Origin: Tamlana sp. 2_MG-2023
GTDB taxonomy: Bacteria; Bacteroidota; Bacteroidia; Flavobacteriales; Flavobacteriaceae
Reading direction: 5' to 3'
Assembly: GCF_030548465.1 (NCBI RefSeq)
Contig: NZ_JAUOSF010000016.1
Span: 1-49,571 of the forward strand
Length of the DNA: 49,571 nt
This document shows positions 33,281 through 39,738 of this stretch, piece after piece (within the stretch, counting starts at the first letter, position 1; every line of letters starts with the position of its first letter). Below the pieces are notes generated by a model. The model was not told where the DNA came from. It saw only the letters and a program-made list of their open reading frames with translations, and did not search any database. A program made the position numbers and the translations under genes.

Positions 33281-33323
33281 TGTGACATTTCTCACATCAT
33301 ATCTGTGATAATCCTCCTGTGAT
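33281..33323 (+). promoter_or_regulatory. CRP-consensus operator plus extra half-sites
   Basis: TGTGA-CATTTC-TCACA at 33281-33296 matches the CRP half-site consensus exactly, and two more TGTGA half-sites follow at 33304-33308 and 33319-33323. A -7-like CAACTTTG is at 33341-33348, and no good -33 element precedes it, as expected for an activator-dependent promoter. The aldo/keto reductase ATG is at 33373. Confidence 0.7.
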
Positions 33324-33372
33324 TTGAGCTTTTCATATTTCAACTTTGCTGAATAGAAAAACAATAGAAATA

Positions 33373-34371
33373 ATGGAATACAGAAATTTAGGAAATTCAG
33401 GATTAAAAGTACCTATATTAAGCCTTGGAACAGGTACTTTTGGAGGAACCAACGAATTTTTTCAGCGTTGGGGTCAAACAGATGTAAAAGAAGCTACTAG
33501 ACTTATTGACATTTGTATTGAAAGAGGAGTCAACTTTTTTGATACAGCCAATGTCTATTCTAATGGCGACTCAGAAATTGTTTTAGGTAAAGCATTGAAA
33601 GCCAAAAGAGATAAAACAATCATTTCTACCAAGGCTACTTTTCAAATGGGCGAGCATCCCAATGAAAAAGGCTCGTCTCGATATCACTTAATGAATGCGC
33701 TTGACGATAGTTTAAAACGATTGAATACAGATTATATCGATTTGTTTTTAATGCATGGTTTCGACCAAAACACACCTATTGAAGAAACATTAAGAACTCT
33801 TGATAATATGGTAAAAAGTGGAAAAGTAAGATATATAGGATGCTCAAATTTTGCTTCTTGGCAATTGATGAAATCACTTTCTATTTCAGAGAAGTTAAAT
33901 TTGGAAAAATATATTGTTTATCAAGGCTATTATTCGCTAATCGGTAGGGATTACGAACAAGAATTAATGCCCCTTTTGGAAGACCAAAATATGGGATTGA
34001 TGGCGTGGAGTCCATTAGGTTGGGGAAGATTGACAGGGAAAATAAAAAGAGGAATGGAAATGAAAAGTGGTAGGATAAAGTCTGGTGGAGATATTGGGGC
34101 TCCACCAGTTGATGATGAATTCTTATTTAATGTAGTGGATGTTTTGGAAAAAATTAGTAATGAAATTGGAAAATCTATACCACAAATTGCGATCAATTGG
34201 GTACTTCAAAATAAAAGTGTTTCTAATATAGTTATTGGAGCAAGAAATGAAAAACAGCTACTCTCAAACTTGGATTCTGTAGGATGGCATTTATCAGAAG
34301 AGCATATAAAACAACTTAACGAAATTTCTAAACAACAACTAATTTATCCGCATTGGGTGGGAGAAAGGTAA
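33373..34371 (+). CDS. Aldo/keto reductase
   Basis: A 332-residue NADPH-dependent oxidoreductase with the (beta/alpha)8 barrel of the AKR family. The catalytic tetrad is visible: Asp and Tyr in FFDTANVYSNGDSE (about 50-63), Lys in ISTKATF (about 86) and His in DLFLMHGFD (about 128). IGCSNFASWQL and a C-terminal NIVIGARNEKQLLSNL contribute to cofactor binding. It would reduce aldehydes or ketones in the cytoplasm. The start is the ATG before EYRNLGNSG. A CRP-type site upstream links it to the regulator at 32708. Confidence 0.9.
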   Translation: MEYRNLGNSGLKVPILSLGTGTFGGTNEFFQRWGQTDVKEATRLIDICIERGVNFFDTANVYSNGDSEIVLGKALKAKRDKTIISTKATFQMGEHPNEKGSSRYHLMNALDDSLKRLNTDYIDLFLMHGFDQNTPIEETLRTLDNMVKSGKVRYIGCSNFASWQLMKSLSISEKLNLEKYIVYQGYYSLIGRDYEQELMPLLEDQNMGLMAWSPLGWGRLTGKIKRGMEMKSGRIKSGGDIGAPPVDDEFLFNVVDVLEKISNEIGKSIPQIAINWVLQNKSVSNIVIGARNEKQLLSNLDSVGWHLSEEHIKQLNEISKQQLIYPHWVGER

Positions 34372-34415
34372 ATATAATTTCATACTTATTTAATAAGGAA
34401 TTATGTTTTGCATAG

Positions 34416-34449
34416 TAAAAAATGACGGCTTTGTGTGCCGTCATTTTAG
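34416..34449. terminator. Bidirectional terminator between aldo/keto reductase and DoxX
   Basis: AAAATGACGGC, loop TTTGTGT, GCCGTCATTTT: an 11-bp stem with A-run before and T-run after, placed between two convergent genes, so it can serve both. Confidence 0.85.
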
Positions 34450-34490
34450 TTTAAAGTTCCTTCTAAACACCTGTTATTAGGTATAATGTC

Positions 34491-35006
34491 TTAGAGAGTG
34501 ATTTTTCTAACTCTACCAGAATAATAATCTAAAGAATATTTTCCAGCCCCAGTAAAAAATAGACAAGCTGAGATAGTCAGAAATAACAAAGCGAGTTCGG
34601 AAGAACCTGAACCAAAAGCACTTCTGCCATCAGCTAAAACGAACCATTCAGGGAAAAATAAATATTTAGAACCAATTCCTTCGGAAGTACCTCTAACAGT
34701 CAATCTTAATAACGGATCTGAAGATGTAATATGAAAAACAACAGCAACTGCCATTGTAATTCCAATACCTAAAGAAGCAATAGGAACAAAAAAACCAAAA
34801 ATAAGTACCAAACCACCAATTACCTCAAAAAACACAGCACATAGTTGAAGTAACCCCGGAATGGAATCACCCATCCAGGATGTTGGGAAAAAAACCTTTG
34901 GAAAGCCGTGCATAAATAAAGTAAAGCCTGCAACCAACCTTAATATCAATATTCCCTTTGAACTGTAATTATCAAGATACTCTCTTGTAATAAATATTTT
35001 TCTCAT
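34491..35006 (-). CDS. DoxX-family membrane protein
   Basis: A 171-residue membrane protein with four helices (about 18-36, 50-72, 76-95 and 135-155). ILILRLVAGFTLFMHGFPKVF and LQLCAVFFEVIGGLVLIFGFFVPIASLGIG are the DoxX-family core. A hydrophilic loop of about 40 residues lies between helices 3 and 4, longer than in the small DoxX-like proteins elsewhere in the window. It is divergent from an HxlR gene with a shared palindromic operator at 35065-35088, repeating the layout at 252-1066. Confidence 0.87.
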   Translation of the reverse strand: MRKIFITREYLDNYSSKGILILRLVAGFTLFMHGFPKVFFPTSWMGDSIPGLLQLCAVFFEVIGGLVLIFGFFVPIASLGIGITMAVAVVFHITSSDPLLRLTVRGTSEGIGSKYLFFPEWFVLADGRSAFGSGSSELALLFLTISACLFFTGAGKYSLDYYSGRVRKITL

Positions 35007-35064
35007 TATTTTTTATGTTTTAAATTTTCTTTTACAAAGAAACTCAGTACTTTTGAATTGAGCA

Positions 35065-35088
35065 AGTACCTACAAAATTGTATGTACT
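35065..35088. promoter_or_regulatory. Putative HxlR operator, DoxX/HxlR module 2
   Basis: Palindrome AGTACCTACAA-AA-TTGTATGTACT, symmetric at all positions except the sixth of each half. The same half-sites appear at 672-696. It lies 17 bases before the HxlR start and about 60 bases before the divergent DoxX start. Confidence 0.7.
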
Positions 35089-35104
35089 AACATTAAAGTA
35101 AGAA

Positions 35105-35464
35105 ATGAGAAAAGAAAATTCAACAAATACGCTAAATAAAGAAAATTTAGAATCAAGCTGCGGAATGGCTTACGCCATAGCCATACTTAGCGGGAGATGG
35201 AAATTAAGTATAATAGGGTATCTATTGGCTAATAAAAAACTGAGATATGGTGAGTTAAAGCGAAAAATCGAAGGGATTTCTGAAAGAATGCTGATTTCTC
35301 AACTAAAAGAATTACAAGCTGATAACCTAGTAGAAAGAATTGCATATCCTGAAGTGCCACCAAGGGTCGAATATAAACTTTCAGAAAAAGGTAAATCACT
35401 AGAAAATATCCTGAATGAATTATCAAAATGGGGAAGAATGAATTACAAAGAAAACTATAGTTAG
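35105..35464 (+). CDS. HxlR-family winged-helix regulator
   Basis: A 119-residue regulator closely related to the one at 713: SCGMAYAIAILSGRWKLSIIGYL, LRYGELKRKIEGISERMLISQLKELQADNLVERIAYPEVPPRVEYKLSEKGKSLENIL. The N-terminal Cys at about residue 20 is conserved in both and could be redox-sensing. Target and ligand are inferred from the divergent DoxX gene and the shared operator. Confidence 0.88.
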   Translation: MRKENSTNTLNKENLESSCGMAYAIAILSGRWKLSIIGYLLANKKLRYGELKRKIEGISERMLISQLKELQADNLVERIAYPEVPPRVEYKLSEKGKSLENILNELSKWGRMNYKENYS

Positions 35465-35668
35465 TATAATAAAGTTTTGGTTAACTATGACACCACAAAG
35501 CACACTTACTCGCCTTACACAAATCGATAGCAATAAGCCGAAAAAATGACTTAGAAAGTATTGTCTCAATAATGAAGAGCAAGTAGTCTTTAGGATAGAA
35601 ACTAAAATTATCAAAAAATAATTACTATCATTCTTTATTGGGAAAAACAGATAGTAATAAAGCTATCT
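35465..35668. other. Intergenic region with 9-bp inverted repeat
   Basis: About 200 bases between convergent HxlR genes. ATTACTATC (35621-35629) and GATAGTAAT (35650-35658) form a 9-bp stem with a 20-base loop just downstream of the minus-strand HxlR stop. No gene is visible. Confidence 0.4.
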
Positions 35669-36046
35669 CTATGACAAATTATTCAAAAATTCCCCATTTT
35701 CACTAACAACCTGATTCCCCCATTCCGTAATTGCTACTAAAACCGGAACGAAACTTTTTCCTAAATCGGTTAAACTGTAAATAACTTTTATAGGCGGCTT
35801 TTTTCCATAAACCTTCCTTGATACCAAGCCGTCTTTCTCTAATTTTTTTAGCTGTAAACTTAACGTCATTTCTGTAATAATAGGCATTTCCTTACGAAGT
35901 TCATTATATCTTTTTGCTTCATCTTTTAAATGGTAAAGTATTACGGCTTTCCATTTTCCACCCACCAAATCTAAGGTAAGACTAATGGTACAGGGATACA
36001 CTTTTCCTTTTAATTTTACACAATCACCAATACATTCTGTATTCAT
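35669..36046 (-). CDS. HxlR-family winged-helix regulator
   Basis: A 125-residue HxlR protein: PCTISLTLDLVGGKWKAVILYHLKDEAKRYNELRKEMPIITEMTLSLQLKKLEKDGLVSRKVYGKKPPIKVIYSLTDLGKSF. It carries several Cys residues (in NTECIGDC and YPCT), consistent with a redox or electrophile sensor of the YodB/QorR kind. The start at 36046 is chosen because the longer frame would read through the divergent promoter. It is divergent from the flavodoxin-fold reductase at 36139, a typical QorR-like target. Confidence 0.85.
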   Translation of the reverse strand: MNTECIGDCVKLKGKVYPCTISLTLDLVGGKWKAVILYHLKDEAKRYNELRKEMPIITEMTLSLQLKKLEKDGLVSRKVYGKKPPIKVIYSLTDLGKSFVPVLVAITEWGNQVVSENGEFLNNLS

Positions 36047-36061
36047 TTTTAACTTATTTAA

Positions 36062-36113
36062 ACCTATCCATATTGATAGGTATTGCAGAAGAAAATTACT
36101 AAAATTAGTTTTG
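36062..36113 (+). promoter_or_regulatory. Promoter and operator of the quinone-reductase gene
   Basis: Operator candidate: ACCTATC (36062-36068) and GATAGGT (36075-36081), a perfect 7-bp inverted repeat with 6-base spacer. Promoter: TTG at 36083-36085, 20 bases, TAGTTTTG at 36106-36113 (matches TAnnTTTG). The palindrome abuts the -33 element, so a bound HxlR dimer would hinder polymerase. Confidence 0.65.
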
Positions 36114-36138
36114 TAACTAAAATAAATATAGTATAAAA

Positions 36139-36798
36139 ATGAAAATTCTTGTAATTCTTGCACATCCCGAAGAAAAAAGTTTCAACGCATCCTTGTTTAA
36201 TACAACAATTAATACATTAGAAAACGTTGGTCATGAAGTAAAGTCCTCTGATTTGTATAAAATGAATTTTCAGCCTGTGAGCGGAAAAGATAACTTTAGT
36301 AAATTGGAAAACCCTAATTTCTTTAAACAACAAACAGAAGAGTTATTTGCCGTAAAGAATAATACTTTTTTAGATGATATTGTGTTAGAACAAGAAAAAG
36401 TAGAATGGTGCGACATAATGATTTGGCATTTTCCATTATATTGGTTTTCAGTCCCAGCAATATTAAAAGGTTGGGTTGATAAAGTTTTCACGATGGGAAA
36501 ATTTTATGACAATGGAAGAATTTATGAAAATGGCTATTCGGTTGGAAAAAGAGCCCTTATGTCCTTAACAACTGGCGGACCTAGAAATAATTATACAGCC
36601 GATAAATATGGAGATATAAATTCAATTTTATTTCCTATACATCGTGGTATTTTTGAATTTCTTGGTTTTAAAGCTTTAAAACCAGAAGTCATATATTCAA
36701 CAGAACGATTAACTGAAGAAGAAAGAAAAAACATACTAAAGAATTGGTCTGACAGGCTAACAAAAATTGAAATAGAATTTGCTGCGAATAATAATTGA
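36139..36798 (+). CDS. NAD(P)H-quinone reductase-like flavodoxin-fold protein
   Basis: A 219-residue protein of the NQO1/KefF/MdaB group: MKILVILAHPEEKSFNASL (FMN/FAD phosphate loop), IMIWHFPLYWFSVPAILKGWVDKVFTMGKFYDNG (the PLYW-x-S-x-PA-x-LKGW-x-D signature) and ALMSLTTGGPRNNY. It is expected to reduce quinones by two electrons and protect against redox cycling. It is divergent from the HxlR gene at 35669 and preceded by a good promoter. Its stop codon is the exact left border of the duplicated segment that follows. Confidence 0.88.
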   Translation: MKILVILAHPEEKSFNASLFNTTINTLENVGHEVKSSDLYKMNFQPVSGKDNFSKLENPNFFKQQTEELFAVKNNTFLDDIVLEQEKVEWCDIMIWHFPLYWFSVPAILKGWVDKVFTMGKFYDNGRIYENGYSVGKRALMSLTTGGPRNNYTADKYGDINSILFPIHRGIFEFLGFKALKPEVIYSTERLTEEERKNILKNWSDRLTKIEIEFAANNN

Positions 36799-36848
36799 GT
36801 AAACCGAAAATAAATGAATAACCAGAATTAATTCATAAAAAAATAGGA

Positions 36849-37265
36849 ATGGAAAATATCAAATTACGAGGACTTGCCACCATCAGTTTTTATGCAGACA
36901 ACCACGAAGAAGCAAAAAAATGGTACAGCGAAATTTTGGGAATGGAACCTTATTTTAATGTACCAGGCTATTCGGAATTTCGACTTGGAGATGATCAGCA
37001 CGAACTCGGAATTATTGACGGTAAATATGCACCGAAGAATTCAACGAAAGAAGTTGGTGGAGCAATCGCCTATTGGCACGTTGACGAATTAGAAAAAACA
37101 CTCGATTTACTGATTTCTAAAGGAGCTAAATTATTTGAACCAATTATTGACAGAAGTGGTGGAAAAATGGTTTTTGTAACCACTTCTGTAATCGACCCAT
37201 TTGGAAACGTTCTCGGAATCATGACCAATAAACACTATTTAGAAACTTTGAAAAAAAGAGATTAG
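36849..37265 (+). CDS. VOC-superfamily protein (copy B)
   Basis: 138 residues, nearly identical to the protein at 30765 (differences at about residues 21, 92, 107, 111 and the last). The metal-site pattern and the VIDPFGNVLGIM ending are unchanged, so it is probably functional. It lies inside the composite duplication, 50 bases after the quinone reductase, and may be read from that promoter. Confidence 0.87.
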   Translation: MENIKLRGLATISFYADNHEEAKKWYSEILGMEPYFNVPGYSEFRLGDDQHELGIIDGKYAPKNSTKEVGGAIAYWHVDELEKTLDLLISKGAKLFEPIIDRSGGKMVFVTTSVIDPFGNVLGIMTNKHYLETLKKRD

Positions 37266-37268
37266 GAA

Positions 37269-37343
37269 ATGGAAATGAAAGATGGAAAACCATAGTTAGT
37301 TTACCCGAAAATTATTCACATAAGGATACTAACAACTAATATT
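37269..37343 (+). pseudogene. Fused fragments of YdeI-like start and WYL end
   Basis: Reads MEMKDGKP then stop: the first eight codons of the YdeI-like gene at 31185, cut at AAAACCA and joined to the last codons of the WYL gene, which have a 69-base internal deletion between GAAAATT repeats. Neither fragment can be functional. Confidence 0.85.
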
Positions 37344-37353
37344 CTAATATAAA

Positions 37354-37842
37354 ATGAAAAGTCATTCTTTTACAGCAATTATAGAAATCATAGGAATCAA
37401 TCCTTATGTACAAATCCCTGAAACTATTTTACAACAAATTTTTGTGCAAGCGGGTAAAAACAAAGGACACATTCCAATCAAAGGAACTGTTAATAAACAA
37501 CCGTACACTCAAACCTTGCTAAAATACAGTGGTTTGTGGCGACTCTACATCAATACAACAATGCTTAAAGATTCTCCAAAACGTATTGGTGAAACTATTG
37601 CCTTGACTATTGAATATGACCCAGTAGATAGAACCATTGTTCCCCATCCAAAATTGATAGAAGCTCTAAATAAGAATAAAGAAGCTAAAATTAAATTTGA
37701 TAAAATATCTCCTTCCCTACGAAAAGAAATAGTAAGGTATATTGCATATCTGAAAACAGAAAAAAGTGTTGATTATAACATAACAAGAGCTATCAACTTT
37801 TTGTTAGGTAAGGAACGTTTTATTGGAAGAGATAAACCTTGA
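37354..37842 (+). CDS. DUF1905/YdeI-OmdA family protein (copy B)
   Basis: 162 residues, paralogue of 27424. The N-terminal DUF1905 barrel (HSFTAIIEIIG, YSGLWRLYINTTMLKDSPKRIGE) is almost identical to copy A, while the C-terminal helical part (SPSLRKEIVRYIAYLKTEKSVDYNITRAINFLLGKERFIG) has diverged and ends earlier. The identity gradient suggests recombination or gene conversion limited to the 5' half. It has the same 50-base leader as copy A, including the end of the WYL gene. Confidence 0.85.
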   Translation: MKSHSFTAIIEIIGINPYVQIPETILQQIFVQAGKNKGHIPIKGTVNKQPYTQTLLKYSGLWRLYINTTMLKDSPKRIGETIALTIEYDPVDRTIVPHPKLIEALNKNKEAKIKFDKISPSLRKEIVRYIAYLKTEKSVDYNITRAINFLLGKERFIGRDKP

Positions 37843-37855
37843 TTTCTATTTCTTT

Positions 37856-37983
37856 GTTAGCTATTTTTTCGAACACGGACTAAGCCGAAGCTTTTTGTTT
37901 GGTTTTGTTTCTTTGGTTTTCACAAAGCCAAATCAACAAGATTTTGCGACTTAGTAACTCGCATTAAGTTTAGCTGGTGTTGG
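37856..37983. repeat. Long imperfect palindrome, attC-like
   Basis: About 128 bases between convergent genes. Left arm AGCTA (37859-37863), CGA, CTAAG (37870-37874), CCG pairs in the same order and spacing with the right arm CTTAG (37950-37954), TCG, TAGCT (37971-37975). A T-rich stretch and a TTTGG/CCAAA pair occupy the interior. Similar in scale and position to the elements at 1078 and 39549. Confidence 0.5.
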
Positions 37984-37989
37984 TAGTAG

Positions 37990-38313
37990 TTATTTCTTTA
38001 TTTTCTGATGGTATAATCCAAAATTTTCAAGTTCGTTAATTACAGGCTTTAGTCCATCTGCGTGTTTAGTCAGTCCATATTCAACTGTTGGTGGAATAGT
38101 TGGAAAAACTTCTCTTGTAATAAGATAATTGTGTTCCAATTCTTTAAGTCTTGTTGAAAGTATATTAGGCGAAATTCCGATTATTTCACGTTCCAATTCC
38201 TTAAATCTTTTAGGGCTTTTTTGTACCAAAGCATAAATAATTGGTAACGTCCATTTTTTAGACAGCAAATCAATAGAATAGTCAACTGGACAAATTATTT
38301 TATTTTTTTTCAT
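37990..38313 (-). CDS. HxlR-family winged-helix regulator
   Basis: A 107-residue HxlR protein: CPVDYSIDLLSKKWTLPIIYALVQKSPKRFKELEREIIGISPNILSTRLKELEHNYLITREVFPTIPPTVEYGLTKHADGL. The single Cys at about residue 8 is at the conserved N-terminal position. It is divergent from the esterase-like lipoprotein at 38421 with about 107 bases between them and a palindrome at 38324-38336. Confidence 0.87.
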   Translation of the reverse strand: MKKNKIICPVDYSIDLLSKKWTLPIIYALVQKSPKRFKELEREIIGISPNILSTRLKELEHNYLITREVFPTIPPTVEYGLTKHADGLKPVINELENFGLYHQKIKK

Positions 38314-38323
38314 TACATATATA

Positions 38324-38336
38324 ATTGATAATCAAT
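38324..38336. promoter_or_regulatory. Candidate HxlR operator
   Basis: ATTGATAATCAAT, a 13-base palindrome with one central base, 11 bases upstream of the HxlR start (minus strand) in the intergenic region shared with the esterase gene. AT-rich palindromes arise by chance, so support is modest. Confidence 0.4.
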
Positions 38337-38420
38337 AAAACTACATATTATGTTACTAATTCATAAAATTATAACTACTTGTAAATATGAAGTTAATATA
38401 TTTATTTTACAAACAAAAAT

Positions 38421-39329
38421 ATGAAAAAATTAATTTTACTAATTATAATCATAACAACTGTGAGTTGTGCAGTTAAGAAAACAAAGAAAATGGATAAAAT
38501 TATTTCTACAGAAGAACTTAAAAGTACACGAGAATTTTTTAATGGATTGGGTAAAATTTATAAACCTGATGTTGAAGTTCAACAAGGTCAAGAAATCATT
38601 TCTGGAATAGTATGTTATTCTTTTACTCCTCCAAATATTAATAATAAAAGGTTAGTGTTATATGCTCATGGTGGTTCTTTCGCTCTTGGTGGAATTGAGT
38701 CGCATAAAGCAATGATGACACATTTAGCTAAAACTACCCAAACAAAAATTATCTTTGTCGAATATGCATTAGCTCCTGAAAATCCTTTTCCTAATGGTGT
38801 CAATGATTTTTTTGAAGTTTATAAGGGACTAAAATCTAAAAATGAAAATAAAAAAATATTTGTCTGTGGCGATAGTGCTGGATGTGGTATCATTCTTTCA
38901 TCTATGGGCAAACTACAAAACAAGAAAATTCAGAAGCCTAATGGTGTGATTTTTATTTCACCTTGGTTAAATCTTTATTGCAATTCAGAAAGCTATTTTT
39001 TTAACAAAGAAAATGACCCCATTATAAAGAAAGAAGAGTTGGTTAAATATGCCAACTTATATATCGGAAATTCAGATTTAAAGAATGTAAGTCCTTCAAA
39101 TTTATCTTTTCCAAGTTTTCCACCAAATTTGGTTGCAGTTGGAAAAAATGAAGTTTTGTTGCAAGACAGTAAAGATTTTAATAAAAAATTAAAAAATGTT
39201 CAGTCAAAATCTTTTCTATTGGAATTTGAAAATGTTACACACGTTTGGCCTTTAACCGATATTAATTCGAAGTCAACAAAGAGTTTGTTTACCGAAATAT
39301 CTAATTTTTTGGATAATGAAACTAACTGA
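38421..39329 (+). CDS. Alpha/beta hydrolase (esterase, HSL-like) lipoprotein
   Basis: 302 residues. A lipoprotein signal (MKKLILLIIIITTVSC) with lipobox TVSC is followed by a family IV esterase-like fold: oxyanion motif YAHGGSFALGG (about 74-84), nucleophile elbow CGDSAGCG (about 152-159), and candidate acid and base in the C-terminal third, with His in VTHVWPL. It is expected to hydrolyse short acyl esters at the membrane. It is divergent from an HxlR gene and overlaps a tiny downstream frame by 14 bases. Confidence 0.85.
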   Translation: MKKLILLIIIITTVSCAVKKTKKMDKIISTEELKSTREFFNGLGKIYKPDVEVQQGQEIISGIVCYSFTPPNINNKRLVLYAHGGSFALGGIESHKAMMTHLAKTTQTKIIFVEYALAPENPFPNGVNDFFEVYKGLKSKNENKKIFVCGDSAGCGIILSSMGKLQNKKIQKPNGVIFISPWLNLYCNSESYFFNKENDPIIKKEELVKYANLYIGNSDLKNVSPSNLSFPSFPPNLVAVGKNEVLLQDSKDFNKKLKNVQSKSFLLEFENVTHVWPLTDINSKSTKSLFTEISNFLDNETN

Positions 39330-39417
39330 ACGTCAAGCTAAATTTTGTATTAATCTTACCGTCTCAATCGTAATGTCTGTTTGTATGAGTTTTGGAATGA
39401 TTTTAGAAAAGATGTAA
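39316..39417 (+). CDS. Very short membrane peptide, DUF2798-like
   Basis: 33 codons: MKLTERQAKFCINLTVSIVM then SVCMSFGMILEKM. The start TERQAKF and the helix with SIVMSVCMSFGM resemble the first helix of DUF2798 proteins, which normally have about 75 residues and two helices. It overlaps the esterase stop by 14 bases and the next short frame by one (TAATG). It is either a truncated relic or a coupled micropeptide. Confidence 0.4.
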   Translation: MKLTERQAKFCINLTVSIVMSVCMSFGMILEKM

Positions 39418-39542
39418 TGAGTATAGACAGGGCATTTCAACAACTGCTTAAAAAACCGAATCTTGACCCAAAAGGGTATTGCGTAGAGCAGTATGCAACT
39501 GACAAAGAAGTTGTAACCTGTATGATAAGACTTGATGAATAA
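39417..39542 (+). CDS. Very short hypothetical protein
   Basis: 41 codons: MSIDRAFQQLLKKPNLDPKG then YCVEQYATDKEVVTCMIRLDE. No family recognised. It starts on the last base of the preceding stop (TAATG), so it is coupled to it if translated. It could equally be a fragment of a longer lost gene. Confidence 0.35.
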   Translation: MSIDRAFQQLLKKPNLDPKGYCVEQYATDKEVVTCMIRLDE

Positions 39543-39548
39543 AGCAAC

Positions 39549-39682
39549 GAACGGCTAACAAATATATATATAAATAATAGGCGAAATATCACTAAATTCA
39601 AGGGTTTTTACTTCTATCAAGCTTTGTGCTTTTCGGAAAGTTCTGTACTTCGCAACCGCCTACTTTTCAAGATATACTAACC
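39549..39682. repeat. Long imperfect palindrome, attC-like
   Basis: Starts ACGGCTAACA and ends GATATACTAACC. Left arm ATAGGCGAA (39577-39585) pairs with TTCGC-n-CGCCTA (39649-39662). The interior contains a GCTTTGTGCTTTTCGG stretch. It lies between the esterase unit and a terminator. This element type recurs in flavobacterial intergenic regions, to my recollection; no integrase is present here. Confidence 0.5.
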
Positions 39683-39690
39683 TTAAAAAG

Positions 39691-39722
39691 AAAGAGGTTG
39701 CTAAAAAACAACCTCTTTTAAT
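39691..39722 (-). terminator. Terminator of the PhyH-like gene
   Basis: AAAGAGGTTG (39691-39700), 8-base loop, CAACCTCTTT (39709-39718): a perfect 10-bp stem with T-rich sequence on the minus-strand downstream side and TAAT on the other, 17 bases after the PhyH-like stop. Confidence 0.85.
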
Positions 39723-39738
39723 ATGACTATTTTTATGG

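Larger units (their letters stand above)
36795..37842 (+). repeat. Composite duplication (copy B of 30711-31208 joined to copy of 27290-27900)
   Basis: 36795-37292 repeats 30711-31208 over 498 bases. At the shared string AAAACCA the sequence switches to the end of the WYL gene (about 27290), skips 69 bases between two GAAAATT copies, then follows 27384-27900 through the spacer and DUF1905 gene. The order is a fusion of two segments that lie 3.3 kb apart, in reversed order, elsewhere in the window. Confidence 0.85.

Noticed and set aside
33881-34196. Two minus-strand frames opposite the aldo/keto reductase
   Set aside because: Shadows of a conserved gene; composition reflects the complementary strand.
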